DNA from: Noviherbaspirillum malthae
Lineage (GTDB): Bacteria > Pseudomonadota > Gammaproteobacteria > Burkholderiales > Burkholderiaceae_D
Direction of reading: 5' to 3'
Length of the DNA stretch: 64,000 nt
Assembly (NCBI RefSeq): GCF_015352985.1
Contig: NZ_JACYXF010000001.1
Span: forward strand, 434,001 to 498,000
Both the position numbers and the translations under genes were made by a program. Below, piece after piece: positions 1 to 10,442 of this stretch; position 1 is the first letter of the stretch, and each line of letters begins with the position of its first letter. The notes under the pieces were generated by a model, which ran no database searches, was not told where the DNA came from, and worked only from the letters and a program-made list of their open reading frames with translations.

Positions 1-810
1 TACGGCCTCAACGACTATCTCGGCCGCGTCGAACTCGATCCCGAACGGCTGCATCTGGTGGAGTCGCGCCTCGATGCAATCCACTCCACTGCGCGCAAGT
101 TCCGCGTCGCACCCGAGGAGCTGCCGCAGGAATATGAAAGCCTGTCGGCGCAGCTCAAGCAGCTGGCCAATGCCACCGATCTCGACGCCATGCGCGTGCA
201 GGAGGAAAAGCTCAAGTCCGCCTACATGGAGCTGGCGGTGAAGCTGTCCAAGTCGCGCGCCAAGGCAGCCAAGGCGCTCGGCGACGCGGTGACGGCAGCG
301 ATGCAGGACCTGAGCATGTCGGGCGGGCGCTTCGAAGTGGCGCTGCATCCCTGCGAACCGGCGAGCTACGGTGTCGAGCAGGTGGAATTCATGGTGGCCG
401 CCCATGCCGGCACATCGGCAAGGCCGCTGGCCAAGGTCGCTTCCGGCGGCGAACTTGCGCGTATCTCGCTGGCCATTTCCGTCATCACGTCCAGCGCCAC
501 GGCGACGCCGACGCTGATTTTCGACGAAGTCGACAGCGGCATCGGCGGCGGCGTGGCGGAAGTGGTGGGGCGCCTGCTCAAGCGTCTCGGCCGCGACCGC
601 CAGGTGCTGTGCGTGACCCACCTGCCGCAGGTCGCCAGCCAGGCGAACCAGCATTTCCAGGTCAGCAAGCGCAGCAGCGAAGGACGCACCATGTCGCGCA
701 TCGACTTCCTCGACGCCAAGGCGCGCATCGAGGAAATCGCACGCATGCTGGGCGGGATCGAAATCACCGCGACCACGCGCAAGCATGCGCGCGAACTGCT
801 TGCTTCCTGA
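1..810 (+). CDS. recN: DNA repair protein RecN, C-terminal part (cut by window start)
   Basis: The reading frame is open from base 1, so the gene begins before the window; about 269 C-terminal residues are present. RecN is an SMC-like ATPase that helps repair double-strand breaks. Visible are the end of the coiled coil, the ABC signature SGGELARIS, the Walker B/D-loop region LIFDEVDSGIGGG and the H-loop CVTHLPQVAS, in the usual order. The gene is followed after 44 bp by hemH on the same strand. In related betaproteobacteria recN lies in a hrcA-nadK-recN-grpE neighbourhood, which fits the chaperone genes downstream. Confidence 0.95.
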   Translation, partial: YGLNDYLGRVELDPERLHLVESRLDAIHSTARKFRVAPEELPQEYESLSAQLKQLANATDLDAMRVQEEKLKSAYMELAVKLSKSRAKAAKALGDAVTAAMQDLSMSGGRFEVALHPCEPASYGVEQVEFMVAAHAGTSARPLAKVASGGELARISLAISVITSSATATPTLIFDEVDSGIGGGVAEVVGRLLKRLGRDRQVLCVTHLPQVASQANQHFQVSKRSSEGRTMSRIDFLDAKARIEEIARMLGGIEITATTRKHARELLAS

Positions 811-854
811 GGATTTGACTCAGTTACTCAAACATCAAGAAAAACCGACACGCA

Positions 855-1961
855 ATGCGCCCCGCCAAGGAACCTTCCTACACCCACGGCTCCCTTTCCA
901 GGACCGCCGTCGTTCTGGTCAATCTCGGTACGCCGGATGCCCCGACGGCGCCGGCGGTGCGCCGCTATCTGAAAGAGTTCCTGTCGGATCCGCGCGTGGT
1001 CGAGATTCCGCGCGCCGTCTGGTGGTTCATCCTCAACGGCCTGATCCTGCCGCTGCGCTCCTCGAAGTCGGCGGAAAAATACGCGTCGATCTGGACTGAA
1101 GACGGTTCGCCGCTGAAGGTGCATACCGAGCGCCAGGCCAAGCTGCTGCGCGGCTACCTCGGCGAGCGCGGCCACCAGGTGGAGGTAGCCTTTGCAATGC
1201 GTTACGGCCAGCCGGCGCTGCCCGACGTGCTCGACAGGCTCAAGGCCGACGGCTGCGACCGCATTCTCATCCTGCCTGCCTATCCCCAGTATTCGGGAAC
1301 GACGACCGCGTCGGCCTTCGATGCGGTGTTCCGGCATTTTTCCGGGGTGCGCAATGTGCCGGAACTGCGGCTGGTCAAGCATTACCACGATCATGAGGCG
1401 TACATTCACGCGCTGGCGAAAGTGATCCGGAGCTACTGGGACCTGAACGGCCGTCCGGACAAGCTGGTCATGAGCTTTCACGGCGTGCCCAAGCGCACGC
1501 TGCTGCTGGGCGATCCCTACCATTGCGAATGCCACAAGACCGCGCGCATGGTGGCGAAACAGCTCCAGCTGGCCGCCGACGACTATGTCGTCACCTTCCA
1601 GTCGCGCTTCGGCAAGGCGGAATGGCTGCAGCCTTACACCGCCCCGATGCTGCAGACTCTGGGCAGGGAAGGCAAGCGCCGCGTCGACGTGGTGTGTCCG
1701 GGATTCGTCAGCGACTGCCTGGAGACGCTGGAGGAAATTGCCATGGAAGGCCGGCAGGAATTCCTGCATGCCGGCGGCAAGGAATTCCATTACATTCCTT
1801 GCCTGAACGAAGACCCGGCATGGATTACTGCAATGGCCGACATCGCGGAGCAGCACATGATCGGCTGGCCGACCGTGCTGACGCCGCCCATGCAGGCGGA
1901 GAGGGAAGCGGAAGCGGCGCTGTCGCGGCAGCAGGCGCTGCTGCACGGCGCCGAGCGCTAG
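855..1961 (+). CDS. hemH: Ferrochelatase
   Basis: Protein of 368 residues that inserts Fe2+ into protoporphyrin IX, the last step of protoheme synthesis, at the inner face of the cytoplasmic membrane. Family features seen are [11 protein letters not shown] near the N-terminus, the active-site stretch [11 protein letters not shown], and [12 protein letters not shown] followed by [14 protein letters not shown], which carries the conserved acidic residues. Length is normal for the proteobacterial family. A glutamate-rich helix ([12 protein letters not shown]) closes the protein. It sits between recN and the grpE-dnaK-dnaJ genes and could be partly co-transcribed with recN. Confidence 0.96.
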   Translation: MRPAKEPSYTHGSLSRTAVVLVNLGTPDAPTAPAVRRYLKEFLSDPRVVEIPRAVWWFILNGLILPLRSSKSAEKYASIWTEDGSPLKVHTERQAKLLRGYLGERGHQVEVAFAMRYGQPALPDVLDRLKADGCDRILILPAYPQYSGTTTASAFDAVFRHFSGVRNVPELRLVKHYHDHEAYIHALAKVIRSYWDLNGRPDKLVMSFHGVPKRTLLLGDPYHCECHKTARMVAKQLQLAADDYVVTFQSRFGKAEWLQPYTAPMLQTLGREGKRRVDVVCPGFVSDCLETLEEIAMEGRQEFLHAGGKEFHYIPCLNEDPAWITAMADIAEQHMIGWPTVLTPPMQAEREAEAALSRQQALLHGAER

Positions 1962-1993
1962 CAGCGAGCGCTGCCTGTGGAGCGTCAAGGACG

Positions 1994-2089
1994 TTAGAGC
2001 AGCGGTAACAGCCGCGCTTCGCAGATCCACGCGGCGGCGAACAGCGAATAGGCGACGATCCCAGCAGATATGAGCGGAAGTTTCATCAT
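1994..2089 (-). CDS. Possible 31-residue hydrophobic microprotein
   Basis: In the 421-bp gap between hemH and grpE the minus strand encodes a 31-residue peptide starting MMKLPLISAGIVAYSLFAAA and ending LLPLL. It has one predicted membrane span, much like small single-span proteins of Oxalobacteraceae. No convincing Shine-Dalgarno sequence precedes it and no family is recognised, so it may be chance. It runs convergent to hemH. Confidence 0.22.
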   Translation of the reverse strand: MMKLPLISAGIVAYSLFAAAWICEARLLPLL

Positions 2090-2305
2090 GTTCATCCATG
2101 GATGCCCGACGGTTCCAAGCTTGATGCAAGTTCAGGGCCATCCCGGCAGCTGGTCTTGAGCCGCACTGCAGCATCCCTATATCCATCGTAGTACGGCATG
2201 CCGAGATTGAAAGCCCGAATTGTCCGGCTCTTGTAACGGTTTGAAACCGCCATTCACGGTGGCTGTCGGGCATGCCGGAAAATTTCCCCGCAACATCTTT
2301 CAAAA

Positions 2306-2339
2306 TCCCCCTTGAAAAAGTAAGGGATACCCTCATGTA
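2306..2339 (+). promoter_or_regulatory. Sigma-32 (heat shock) promoter for grpE
   Basis: The -35 element is TCCCCCTTGAAA at 2306-2317 and the -10 element CCCTCATGTA at 2330-2339. This is very close to the sigma-32 consensus (CTTGAA, a spacer of 13-15 bp, then CCCCATNT). It lies 44 bp upstream of grpE, consistent with heat-shock induction of the chaperone operon. Confidence 0.75.
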
Positions 2340-2382
2340 AGGAAGCAATGAACGCTAAGCCATTGATTGTTGGAGACTTTTT

Positions 2383-2988
2383 GTGATGCAAGATCAAGAA
2401 AAGATGCAGGAACAGACCGAACAGGCCAATCAGACCTCCTCCCAGGGTGCTCAGGGTAGCCAAGCTGCTCAAACATCCGAGGCCCCGGCGCCCGAGAGCG
2501 CCGCTTCCCAGTCCGCTGCGCCGCCCCAGCAAAACGCTTCCCTCGAGGAAAAGCTGGCCGCTGCGGAAGCCAAGCTGGCCGAGCTGCAGGATGCCTTCCT
2601 CCGCGCCAAGGCAGATACCGAAAACATCCGCCGCCGCGCTCAGGAAGATATTGCAAAGGCGCACAAGTTTGCGATTGAAAATTTTGCCGAAGCCCTGGTG
2701 CCGGTCAAGGACAGCCTTGAAATGGCGCTCAAGCTCGAAACCCCGGCTGTGGAATCGCTGAAGGAGGGCGTCGAAATGACGCTCAAGCAGCTGACCGCAG
2801 CCTTCGAGCGCAACCGGCTGATCGAGATCAATCCGGTCCCCGGCGAAAAGCTCGACCCGATGAAGCACCAGGCGATCTCCATGGTGCCCGCCGAGCAGGA
2901 TGCCAATACCATCGTCAGCGTGCTGCAGAAGGGCTATACGATCGCGGATCGCCTGCTGCGCCCGGCTCTGGTGACCGTCGCACAGTAA
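2383..2988 (+). CDS. grpE: Nucleotide exchange factor GrpE
   Basis: Protein of about 201 residues, the ADP/ATP exchange factor for DnaK. The N-terminal 45 residues are Gln/Ala/Pro rich and disordered. A long coiled coil follows ([20 protein letters not shown]), then [18 protein letters not shown], and the C-terminal beta domain contains [17 protein letters not shown] and the closing [20 protein letters not shown], all typical. The start is either GTG 2383 or ATG 2386; TTGGAGA at 2370-2376 serves both. The heat-shock promoter just upstream and dnaK downstream fit the role. Confidence 0.97.
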   Translation: MMQDQEKMQEQTEQANQTSSQGAQGSQAAQTSEAPAPESAASQSAAPPQQNASLEEKLAAAEAKLAELQDAFLRAKADTENIRRRAQEDIAKAHKFAIENFAEALVPVKDSLEMALKLETPAVESLKEGVEMTLKQLTAAFERNRLIEINPVPGEKLDPMKHQAISMVPAEQDANTIVSVLQKGYTIADRLLRPALVTVAQ

Positions 2989-3017
2989 AAAATGGCGCAG
3001 TAAAAATTGATTCTGGG

Positions 3018-3051
3018 GGCGCTTGAAACCGGCGTCCCGGTTCCACATATA
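3018..3051 (+). promoter_or_regulatory. Second sigma-32-like promoter, upstream of dnaK
   Basis: In the 101-bp grpE-dnaK gap, GGCGCTTGAAA (3018-3028) is followed 14 bp later by CCACATATA (3043-3051). This resembles the sigma-32 -35 and -10 elements, with one weaker position in the -10. It would let dnaK be made in excess of grpE. It overlaps a possible weak hairpin (ACCGG-CGTC-CCGGT), so read it as a candidate. Confidence 0.5.
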
Positions 3052-3089
3052 CAACACATTAGAAATCCAGCTTCTTAAAGGAACACATC

Positions 3090-5033
<1,944 letters not shown>

Positions 5034-5066
5034 TTGATGGTCCTCGGCTTGCGCCGTGGCGACCCC

Positions 5067-5111
5067 CGCCGGGCCGAAGATCGTTAAGCGATCCTCGACT
5101 CGGCGTTTTTG
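5067..5111 (+). terminator. Intrinsic-terminator-like hairpin between dnaK and dnaJ
   Basis: A 17-bp stem with two mismatches (5067-5083 pairing with 5089-5105, loop TTAAG) is followed directly by TTTTT. This is a strong Rho-independent terminator shape lying 24 bp before the dnaJ start, so it probably attenuates rather than ends the operon. Confidence 0.75.
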
Positions 5112-5134
5112 CTTAAATTCAGGATGCCTACAAC

Positions 5135-6268
5135 ATGGCAAAGCGTGACTATTACGAAATACTGGGCGTAGCGAAGAATGCCTCCGACGACGAGATCAAG
5201 AAGGCATATCGCAAGCTGGCGATGAAATACCATCCGGACCGCAATCCGGACAGCAAGGGCGCAGAAGAAAAATTCAAGGAAGCCAAAGAGGCTTACGAGA
5301 TGCTTTCCGACGCGAGCAAGCGTGAAGCCTATGACCGCTACGGCCACGCCGGCGTCGACCCCAACATGGGCGGCGGCGGTCCGGGCGGCCCCGGCTTCGG
5401 CGGTTTTGGCGATGCGTTCGGCGACATCTTCGGCGACATCTTCGGACAGGGCGCCCGCGGCGGACGCAGTTCGGGACCGCAGGTTTACCGCGGCGCAGAC
5501 CTGCGCTACAACCTGGAAATCACCCTGGAACAGGCGGCCCACGGCTATGACACGACGATCCGCGTGCCGTCCTGGGATGAATGCGAAACCTGTCATGGCT
5601 CCGGTGCCAAGCCGGGCACCTCGCCGACCACTTGTACCACTTGCGGCGGCCAAGGCCAGGTGCGCATGCAGCAGGGCTTCTTCAGCATCCAGCAGACCTG
5701 CCCGAAATGCCACGGCACGGGCAAGATCATCCCGACGCCATGCCCCACCTGCAGCGGCGCGGGACGCATCAAGCGCAACAAGACCCTGGAAGTAAAGATT
5801 CCGGCCGGTATCGACGACGGCATGCGCATCCGCTCCTCGGGCAACGGCGAGCCTGGCATGAACGGCGGCCCTCCGGGCGACCTGTATGTGGAAATCCATA
5901 TCAAGCCGCACCAGGTCTTCCAGCGCGACGGCGACGACCTGCATTGCGAAATCCCGGTCTCGTTCGCCAAGGCGGCGCTGGGCGGCGAGGTGGAAGTGCC
6001 GACGCTCAACGGCAAGGCTTCCTTCACCCTGCCGGAAGGCACGCAGTCGGGCAAGACTTTCCGTCTGCGCGGCAAGGGCATCAAGGGCGTGCGGTCCGGT
6101 TATGCCGGCGACCTGTTCTGCCACGTGGTCGTGGAAACGCCGGTTAAGCTCACCGAGCGGCAGAAGGAATTGCTGCAGGAGTTCGAGCAGCTGACCACGG
6201 CCGGCGGCTCCAAGCACAGCCCGCAGAGCAAGTCGTGGAAAGACAAGGTGAAGGAGTTCTTCGAGTAA
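5135..6268 (+). CDS. dnaJ: Chaperone protein DnaJ (Hsp40)
   Basis: Protein of 377 residues. The J domain (residues 1-70) carries the HPD motif at 33-35 that stimulates DnaK ATPase. A Gly/Phe-rich region follows (about 75-115). The zinc-binding domain holds four CxxCxGxG repeats ([32 protein letters not shown]). Two C-terminal beta-barrel client-binding domains complete a class A DnaJ of normal length. It is the last gene of the chaperone operon and is followed by a terminator. Confidence 0.98.
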   Translation: MAKRDYYEILGVAKNASDDEIKKAYRKLAMKYHPDRNPDSKGAEEKFKEAKEAYEMLSDASKREAYDRYGHAGVDPNMGGGGPGGPGFGGFGDAFGDIFGDIFGQGARGGRSSGPQVYRGADLRYNLEITLEQAAHGYDTTIRVPSWDECETCHGSGAKPGTSPTTCTTCGGQGQVRMQQGFFSIQQTCPKCHGTGKIIPTPCPTCSGAGRIKRNKTLEVKIPAGIDDGMRIRSSGNGEPGMNGGPPGDLYVEIHIKPHQVFQRDGDDLHCEIPVSFAKAALGGEVEVPTLNGKASFTLPEGTQSGKTFRLRGKGIKGVRSGYAGDLFCHVVVETPVKLTERQKELLQEFEQLTTAGGSKHSPQSKSWKDKVKEFFE

Positions 6269-6317
6269 GAAATACCGGCTCGCGAATACCAATTCGTCAA
6301 GTCCGGGTTGTCTCATC

Positions 6318-6356
6318 AAGCCGCAGGTTCTTCCAGAGCCTGCGGCTTTTGTTTTT
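6318..6356 (+). terminator. Rho-independent terminator after dnaJ
   Basis: Perfect 10-bp stem AAGCCGCAGG (6318-6327) / CCTGCGGCTT (6339-6348), then TTGTTTTT. It ends the chaperone operon. Confidence 0.88.
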
Positions 6357-6475
6357 CCTCAAGCTTGGGGTAAATCGCCAGGCATTAGAGTTTCGGCTCT
6401 AGGTTTTCTCTGGATAATCTGGCATTTCCAGCGTGCATTGTTGCTGGCCATAACAAATAAATACCGGAGACAATC

Positions 6476-7108
6476 ATGACAAGAAAAGCCGTCCAGTTCC
6501 TTCTCAATCTAAGCCTTGCCTGTATCGCATACGCCTTGGCCGGAATGACAGCGTCGGCGGCTTCTGCAGCGGAGGTGGCCGGCGTCAAGATCGACGACAT
6601 CGCGCGCGTCGGCAACCAGGATCTCAAGCTCAACGGTGCGGGCATTCGCCATAAAGCCATCTTCAAGGCTTACGTCGCCGCCTTGTATCTCAACGAGAAG
6701 AGGACGACGGTCGGCGAGGTGCTGAATTTGCCGGGCGCGAAACGGGTCACCATCGTGATGCTGCGCGACGTCGGCAATGAAGAACTGGCGCGCGGCTTCA
6801 TGAGCGGCATCCAGCAGAACAGCGACAAGTCCGAAAAGGTGAGATTCATTTCGCAGCTGCAGAAGTTCGGCGAAATCTTCGCCTCGATTCCGGAGCTGAA
6901 GAAGGGCGATGTCCTGACCACCGACTGGGTGCCCGAGAGCGGGACGGTCATTCACGTCAACGGCAGGAAGGTATCCGACTCGCTGCCTGATCCTGCCTTC
7001 TACAATGCGCTGCTCAAGATCTGGCTGGGCGACAAGCCCGTCGATGCGAAACTGAAGCCGGCCATGCTGGGCGAAAAGCCGGAGGAGCCGCAGCGCGGCA
7101 ACAGCTGA
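6476..7108 (+). CDS. Secreted chalcone isomerase-like protein
   Basis: Protein of 210 residues with a cleavable signal peptide (basic start MTRKAVQ, hydrophobic core to about residue 25, then ASAASAAE). The mature part has the chalcone isomerase-like signature: EVAGVKIDD, LNGAGIRHKAIFKAYVAALY, and a C-terminal helix FYNALLKIWLGDKPVD. Bacterial members are periplasmic and of unsettled function; they are not known to act on flavonoids. It has its own promoter region, 207 bp after dnaJ, and stands alone. Confidence 0.85.
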   Translation: MTRKAVQFLLNLSLACIAYALAGMTASAASAAEVAGVKIDDIARVGNQDLKLNGAGIRHKAIFKAYVAALYLNEKRTTVGEVLNLPGAKRVTIVMLRDVGNEELARGFMSGIQQNSDKSEKVRFISQLQKFGEIFASIPELKKGDVLTTDWVPESGTVIHVNGRKVSDSLPDPAFYNALLKIWLGDKPVDAKLKPAMLGEKPEEPQRGNS

Positions 7109-7216
7109 CGGCTTGGCCGTCCACGTCATGACATGAGGGCGGGAGCTGCGATCAAGCCGACCCGGCCTATTTTCCAACCGCTCGTGCTTTTCCATTCTTG
7201 CAACTCTTTGCACAGT

Positions 7217-7222
7217 TATAAT
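7217..7222 (+). promoter_or_regulatory. Consensus -10 box upstream of the carbonic anhydrase
   Basis: TATAAT matches the sigma-70 -10 exactly; a poor -35 (TTCTTG, 7195-7200) lies 16 bp upstream. The expected transcript start is near 7229. The in-frame ATG at 7221 therefore cannot be the translation start of the downstream gene. Confidence 0.5.
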
Positions 7223-7328
7223 GCGCATTGTCCGCGGCGACGCGCTGCGGCGCTCTACCGGTCTGCCGGCATTCCCTACCCGGGAATGCGGCATGGCCGG
7301 GCCGCCACTCCACGAACCGGCAAGCGCC

Positions 7329-8012
7329 ATGACTTCCCCCAAACTTCCTCGGCAGCTGCTGGAGCCGCTGTTCGACAACAACCGGTCCTGGGCTGCTTCC
7401 ATGGTGGCTACGGACGAGAACTTCTTCAAAACGCTGGCGCGCCAGCAATCGCCGGAATACCTGTGGATCGGCTGCGCCGACAGCCGCGTTCCCGCCAATG
7501 AAATCGTCGGCCTGCTGCCCGGAGAGCTCTTCGTTCACCGCAATATCGCCAACGTGGTCGTGCACACCGACCTCAATTGCCTGTCGGTGCTGCAGTTTGC
7601 CATCGATGTGCTGAAGGTCAGGCACATCATCGTCTGCGGTCACTACGGCTGCTCCGGCGTTCACGCGGCGCTGGCCCGGCGCCGCGTCGGCCTAGCTGAC
7701 AACTGGCTGCGCCATGTGCAGGACGTGCATCAGAAGCATGAGCGCTATCTCGGCGAAACGCTGCCGACCAAGCTCAAGCAGGACAGGCTGTGCGAATTGA
7801 ATGTGCTGGAGCAGGTGGCCAACGTCTGCCAGACGACCGTGGTGCAGGATGCATGGGAGCGCGGACAGGAGCTGACCATTCACAGCTGGATCTATGGCCT
7901 GCACGACGGTCTGCTGCGCGACTTGGGGCTGACATTGGGTGGAGCGGAAGACTTGGCTGCGAAAATGTCAGGCATCCTGACGCAGTATGAGGAAGCGCCG
8001 AAACAGGTCTGA
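7329..8012 (+). CDS. can: Beta-class carbonic anhydrase
   Basis: Protein of 227 residues, closely like E. coli Can; it hydrates CO2 to bicarbonate in the cytoplasm. The zinc ligands are visible as C49 and D51 in GCADSR, and H105 and C108 in CGHYGC. Other family blocks are PGELFVHRNIANVV, DLNCLSVLQFAIDVL and HSWIYGLHDGLLRDL. In-frame ATGs also occur at 7221 and 7293, but the first overlaps a -10 box. The family start pattern (short lead before a FDNNRSW-like motif) favours 7329, with 7293 as the alternative. Confidence 0.93.
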   Translation: MTSPKLPRQLLEPLFDNNRSWAASMVATDENFFKTLARQQSPEYLWIGCADSRVPANEIVGLLPGELFVHRNIANVVVHTDLNCLSVLQFAIDVLKVRHIIVCGHYGCSGVHAALARRRVGLADNWLRHVQDVHQKHERYLGETLPTKLKQDRLCELNVLEQVANVCQTTVVQDAWERGQELTIHSWIYGLHDGLLRDLGLTLGGAEDLAAKMSGILTQYEEAPKQV

Positions 8013-8060
8013 TTCTTCTGCAGGCCGACCCTGCCGAGATGCGGGAGAATTATTCAGCAC

Positions 8061-8105
8061 AGCCGGCGCAGGTCCCATGTGGGATGGCTGCGCCGGCTTC
8101 GTTTC
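8061..8105. terminator. Shared terminator hairpin between can and panB
   Basis: Perfect 10-bp stem AGCCGGCGCA (8061-8070) / TGCGCCGGCT (8089-8098) with an inner TCCCATGTGGGA hairpin in the loop. It lies between two convergent genes and could act on both strands, although the T-run is weak. Confidence 0.55.
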
Positions 8106-8117
8106 TTGAAAGCCGGC

Positions 8118-8951
8118 TCAGAAGCAATGTTCTGCTGCCGGGAAGGACTGGTCCTTCACGGCGGCGATATAAGCCCTGACGGCGGCTTCGATGCTGGTCT
8201 GGCCGTCCATGAAATTCCTGACGAAGCGCGCCTTGCGGCCGGGGAAGACGCCCAGCATGTCGTGCATGACCAGTACCTGTCCGGAGCAATCCACGCCAGC
8301 GCCGATGCCGATGGTAGGAATGCTCAGCAGGTCGGTGACTTCCTTGCCGAGCGCGCTTGGAATGGCTTCCAGCACCACGAGCGTTGCGCCGGCGGCCTGC
8401 AGCGCCAAGGCATCCGCCTTCAATTTTTCTGCGCCCTCGGTGGTCTTGCCCTGTACCTTGAAACCGCCGAACTGGTGAACCGACTGCGGCGTCAGTCCGA
8501 GATGCGCGCAGACCGGAATCGCGCGTTCCGTGAGGAAGCGCACGGTATCGGCCAGCCAGGCGCCGCCTTCGATCTTGACCATCTGCGCGCCGGCCTGCAT
8601 CAGCTTGGCTGCATTCTCGAACGCCGCCTCGGGAGTGGCGTAGGTGCCGAAGGGCATGTCCGCAACCAGCAGCGCATTCTTGTTGCCACGCGCGACCGAT
8701 GCGGTGTGATAGGCAATGTCGGCAAGCGTGACGGGCAGGGTGGAGGCATGGCCCTGGCAGACATTGCCGAGCGAATCCCCGACCAGCAACACATCGACGG
8801 CGCAGCGGTCCATCAATGCCGCGAAGCTTGCGTCGTAGCAGGTCAGCATCGCAATCTTTTCTCCCGCTGCGCGCATGGCCAGCAGCGCCGGCGCCGTTAC
8901 GGCCTTGGTGCGTCCGGCTGTCTCGCCGTCTTGCAGATAGGCTGCCATCAT
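8118..8951 (-). CDS. panB: 3-methyl-2-oxobutanoate hydroxymethyltransferase
   Basis: Protein of 277 residues for the first committed step of pantothenate (coenzyme A) synthesis: it adds a hydroxymethyl group from methylene-tetrahydrofolate to alpha-ketoisovalerate. Family motifs are [35 protein letters not shown] (active-site Lys/Glu), [16 protein letters not shown] and [12 protein letters not shown] 8951 overlaps the stop of the upstream kinase gene as ATGA. It is the last gene of the long hda-to-panB unit; folK in the same unit links it to folate. Confidence 0.97.
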   Translation of the reverse strand: MMAAYLQDGETAGRTKAVTAPALLAMRAAGEKIAMLTCYDASFAALMDRCAVDVLLVGDSLGNVCQGHASTLPVTLADIAYHTASVARGNKNALLVADMPFGTYATPEAAFENAAKLMQAGAQMVKIEGGAWLADTVRFLTERAIPVCAHLGLTPQSVHQFGGFKVQGKTTEGAEKLKADALALQAAGATLVVLEAIPSALGKEVTDLLSIPTIGIGAGVDCSGQVLVMHDMLGVFPGRKARFVRNFMDGQTSIEAAVRAYIAAVKDQSFPAAEHCF

Positions 8952-9592
8952 TGTTCCCCGAGGTTGAGATATTCCCGTTTGCCCCGCATCGCATCGATGC
9001 GGGCGAGCAGTTGGGCGAAGTGCTCGTCGCTTCCGACCGGATTGAAATGCTCGGTATTTACGATCAGCTGAGGCGCGGCGTCGTAATGATAAAAGAATCG
9101 GCTGTAACTTTCACAAAGGCGCTCCAGGTAGACATCCGTGATGCCGGCTTCCATCGCAATGCCGCGCTTGCGGATGCGCTCCACCAGCGTCGCGGGCTCC
9201 GCCGTCAGGTAGATCACCAAGTCGGGCGCCGGCCCCTGCGGCCGCAGCTGCTCGCACAGCTGTTCATATAGCTTGAGTTCGTCGGGGTCCAGCGTCAGGC
9301 GCGCGAACAGCGCATCCTTGTCGAGAAGGAAGTCGGACACGATCCTTGTTGTCGATGGATCGGCCTGCGCCAGCACGCGCATCTGGCCCATGCGCTGGAA
9401 CAGGAAGGCGATCTGGGTGGACAGCGCATAGCGGGCCGGATCGCGGTAGAAGTTGTCGAGGAAGGGGATTTCCTGCGGGCGTTCGACGAGCTTTTGCGCA
9501 TGCAGCACATCGGCCAGCCTTTGCACGAGGGAAGTCTTGCCGACGCCGATCGGGCCTTCGACGACGATGTATCGGTAACGGTCGAGGTTCAT
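8948..9592 (-). CDS. Deoxynucleoside (deoxyadenosine/deoxyguanosine) kinase family protein
   Basis: Protein of 214 residues with a P-loop [13 protein letters not shown] near the N-terminus, [13 protein letters not shown] and FLFQRMGQM substrate-site blocks, a lid region [11 protein letters not shown], and [13 protein letters not shown]. These place it in the deoxynucleoside kinase family, which phosphorylates deoxynucleosides for salvage; the exact base preference cannot be read. The ATG at 9592 is preferred over an upstream in-frame ATG because it overlaps the stop of the preceding gene (ATGA) and matches the family start. Betaproteobacteria often place this gene between folK and panB. Confidence 0.88.
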   Translation of the reverse strand: MNLDRYRYIVVEGPIGVGKTSLVQRLADVLHAQKLVERPQEIPFLDNFYRDPARYALSTQIAFLFQRMGQMRVLAQADPSTTRIVSDFLLDKDALFARLTLDPDELKLYEQLCEQLRPQGPAPDLVIYLTAEPATLVERIRKRGIAMEAGITDVYLERLCESYSRFFYHYDAAPQLIVNTEHFNPVGSDEHFAQLLARIDAMRGKREYLNLGEQ

Positions 9593-9936
9593 GAGCGGAA
9601 AATGAAATATACCGCGCCGACCAGGCAAAGCGCTGCCCAGATATAGTCCAGCTTGAACGGCTGGTTCATGTACAGCATCGCGAACGGCACGAACACGGTG
9701 AGGGTGATGGCTTCCTGCATGATCTTCAGCTGGGCGACGCTGAATTCAGTGTAGCCGATGCGGTTGGCCGGCACCTGCAACAGGTATTCGAACAGCGCGA
9801 TCGACCAGCTAATCAGCGCCGCAATCCACCAGGGCTTGCTGGCAAGACTCTTCAGGTGGCCATACCAGGCAAATGTCATGAAGATGTTCGACAGCACCAG
9901 CAGGCCGACGGTCTGCAGGGTCACAGGGAGGTTCAT
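9589..9936 (-). CDS. DUF486 / DMT-superfamily small membrane protein
   Basis: Protein of 115 residues with four hydrophobic segments (about 8-24, 36-53, 68-88, 98-113), including FMTFAWYGHLK and FEYLLQVPANRIGY, which are conserved in the DUF486 family related to small drug/metabolite transporters. Substrate is unknown. It starts 2 bp after the folK stop and its own stop overlaps the kinase start (ATGA), so it is translated as part of the operon. The frame stays open upstream to 10404, but that extension only shadows folK. Confidence 0.82.
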   Translation of the reverse strand: MNLPVTLQTVGLLVLSNIFMTFAWYGHLKSLASKPWWIAALISWSIALFEYLLQVPANRIGYTEFSVAQLKIMQEAITLTVFVPFAMLYMNQPFKLDYIWAALCLVGAVYFIFRS

Positions 9937-9938
9937 GG

Positions 9939-10442
9939 TCAGATCTTCCGGATGGTTTGCGAGGAGACGCCGGGAACGAAGGCATGCGCCGGGCCCTTGC
10001 CGGGAATGTCGATGAAGGGATCGATCTGCAGCAGCGGGATCAGCACGAAGGCGCGCTGCGTCATGCGCGGATGCGGCACCGTCAGCGTATCGCCGGCGAT
10101 TGTTTCGCGCCCATACAGCAGCAGGTCGAGGTCGAGGGTGCGGGGCGCATTCGGGTAGGGGCGCTCGCGGCCGAAATCCTGCTCGATGGCCTGCAGCTGC
10201 GTCAGCAGGGATGGCGCCTCGAGGCCGGTTTCGATCTTGACGACGGCGTTCACATAGTCGTCGCCGCCGGCATCGACGGGCGCGGTGCGGAACAGGCTGG
10301 ACCGGGCAAGCAGCGCCGAATCGGGCAACTGCGCGAGCCTGGCGATCGCCTGCTCGACCTGCTCCTGCGCGCTGCCGAGATTGGCGCCGACGCCAATGTA
10401 GCAATCCTCACGCGCGCCCTTCATTGCGCTGATTGCGCTCAT
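9939..10442 (-). CDS. folK: 2-amino-4-hydroxy-6-hydroxymethyldihydropteridine pyrophosphokinase
   Basis: Protein of 167 residues that transfers pyrophosphate from ATP to the pterin precursor in folate synthesis. The pattern IGVGANLGSA, the pterin-site RSSLFRTAPVD, and the signature RPYPNAPRTLDLDLLLYG with its catalytic Asp pair are clear, as is HPRMTQRAFVLIPL. The ATG at 10442 overlaps the pcnB stop (ATGA). pcnB-folK is a common pair in proteobacteria. Confidence 0.95.
   Translation of the reverse strand: MSAISAMKGAREDCYIGVGANLGSAQEQVEQAIARLAQLPDSALLARSSLFRTAPVDAGGDDYVNAVVKIETGLEAPSLLTQLQAIEQDFGRERPYPNAPRTLDLDLLLYGRETIAGDTLTVPHPRMTQRAFVLIPLLQIDPFIDIPGKGPAHAFVPGVSSQTIRKI

Noticed and set aside
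828..2348. A 506-residue minus-strand frame across hemH and the hemH-grpE gap
   Set aside because: Most of it is antisense to hemH and it has no recognisable domain or ribosome site.
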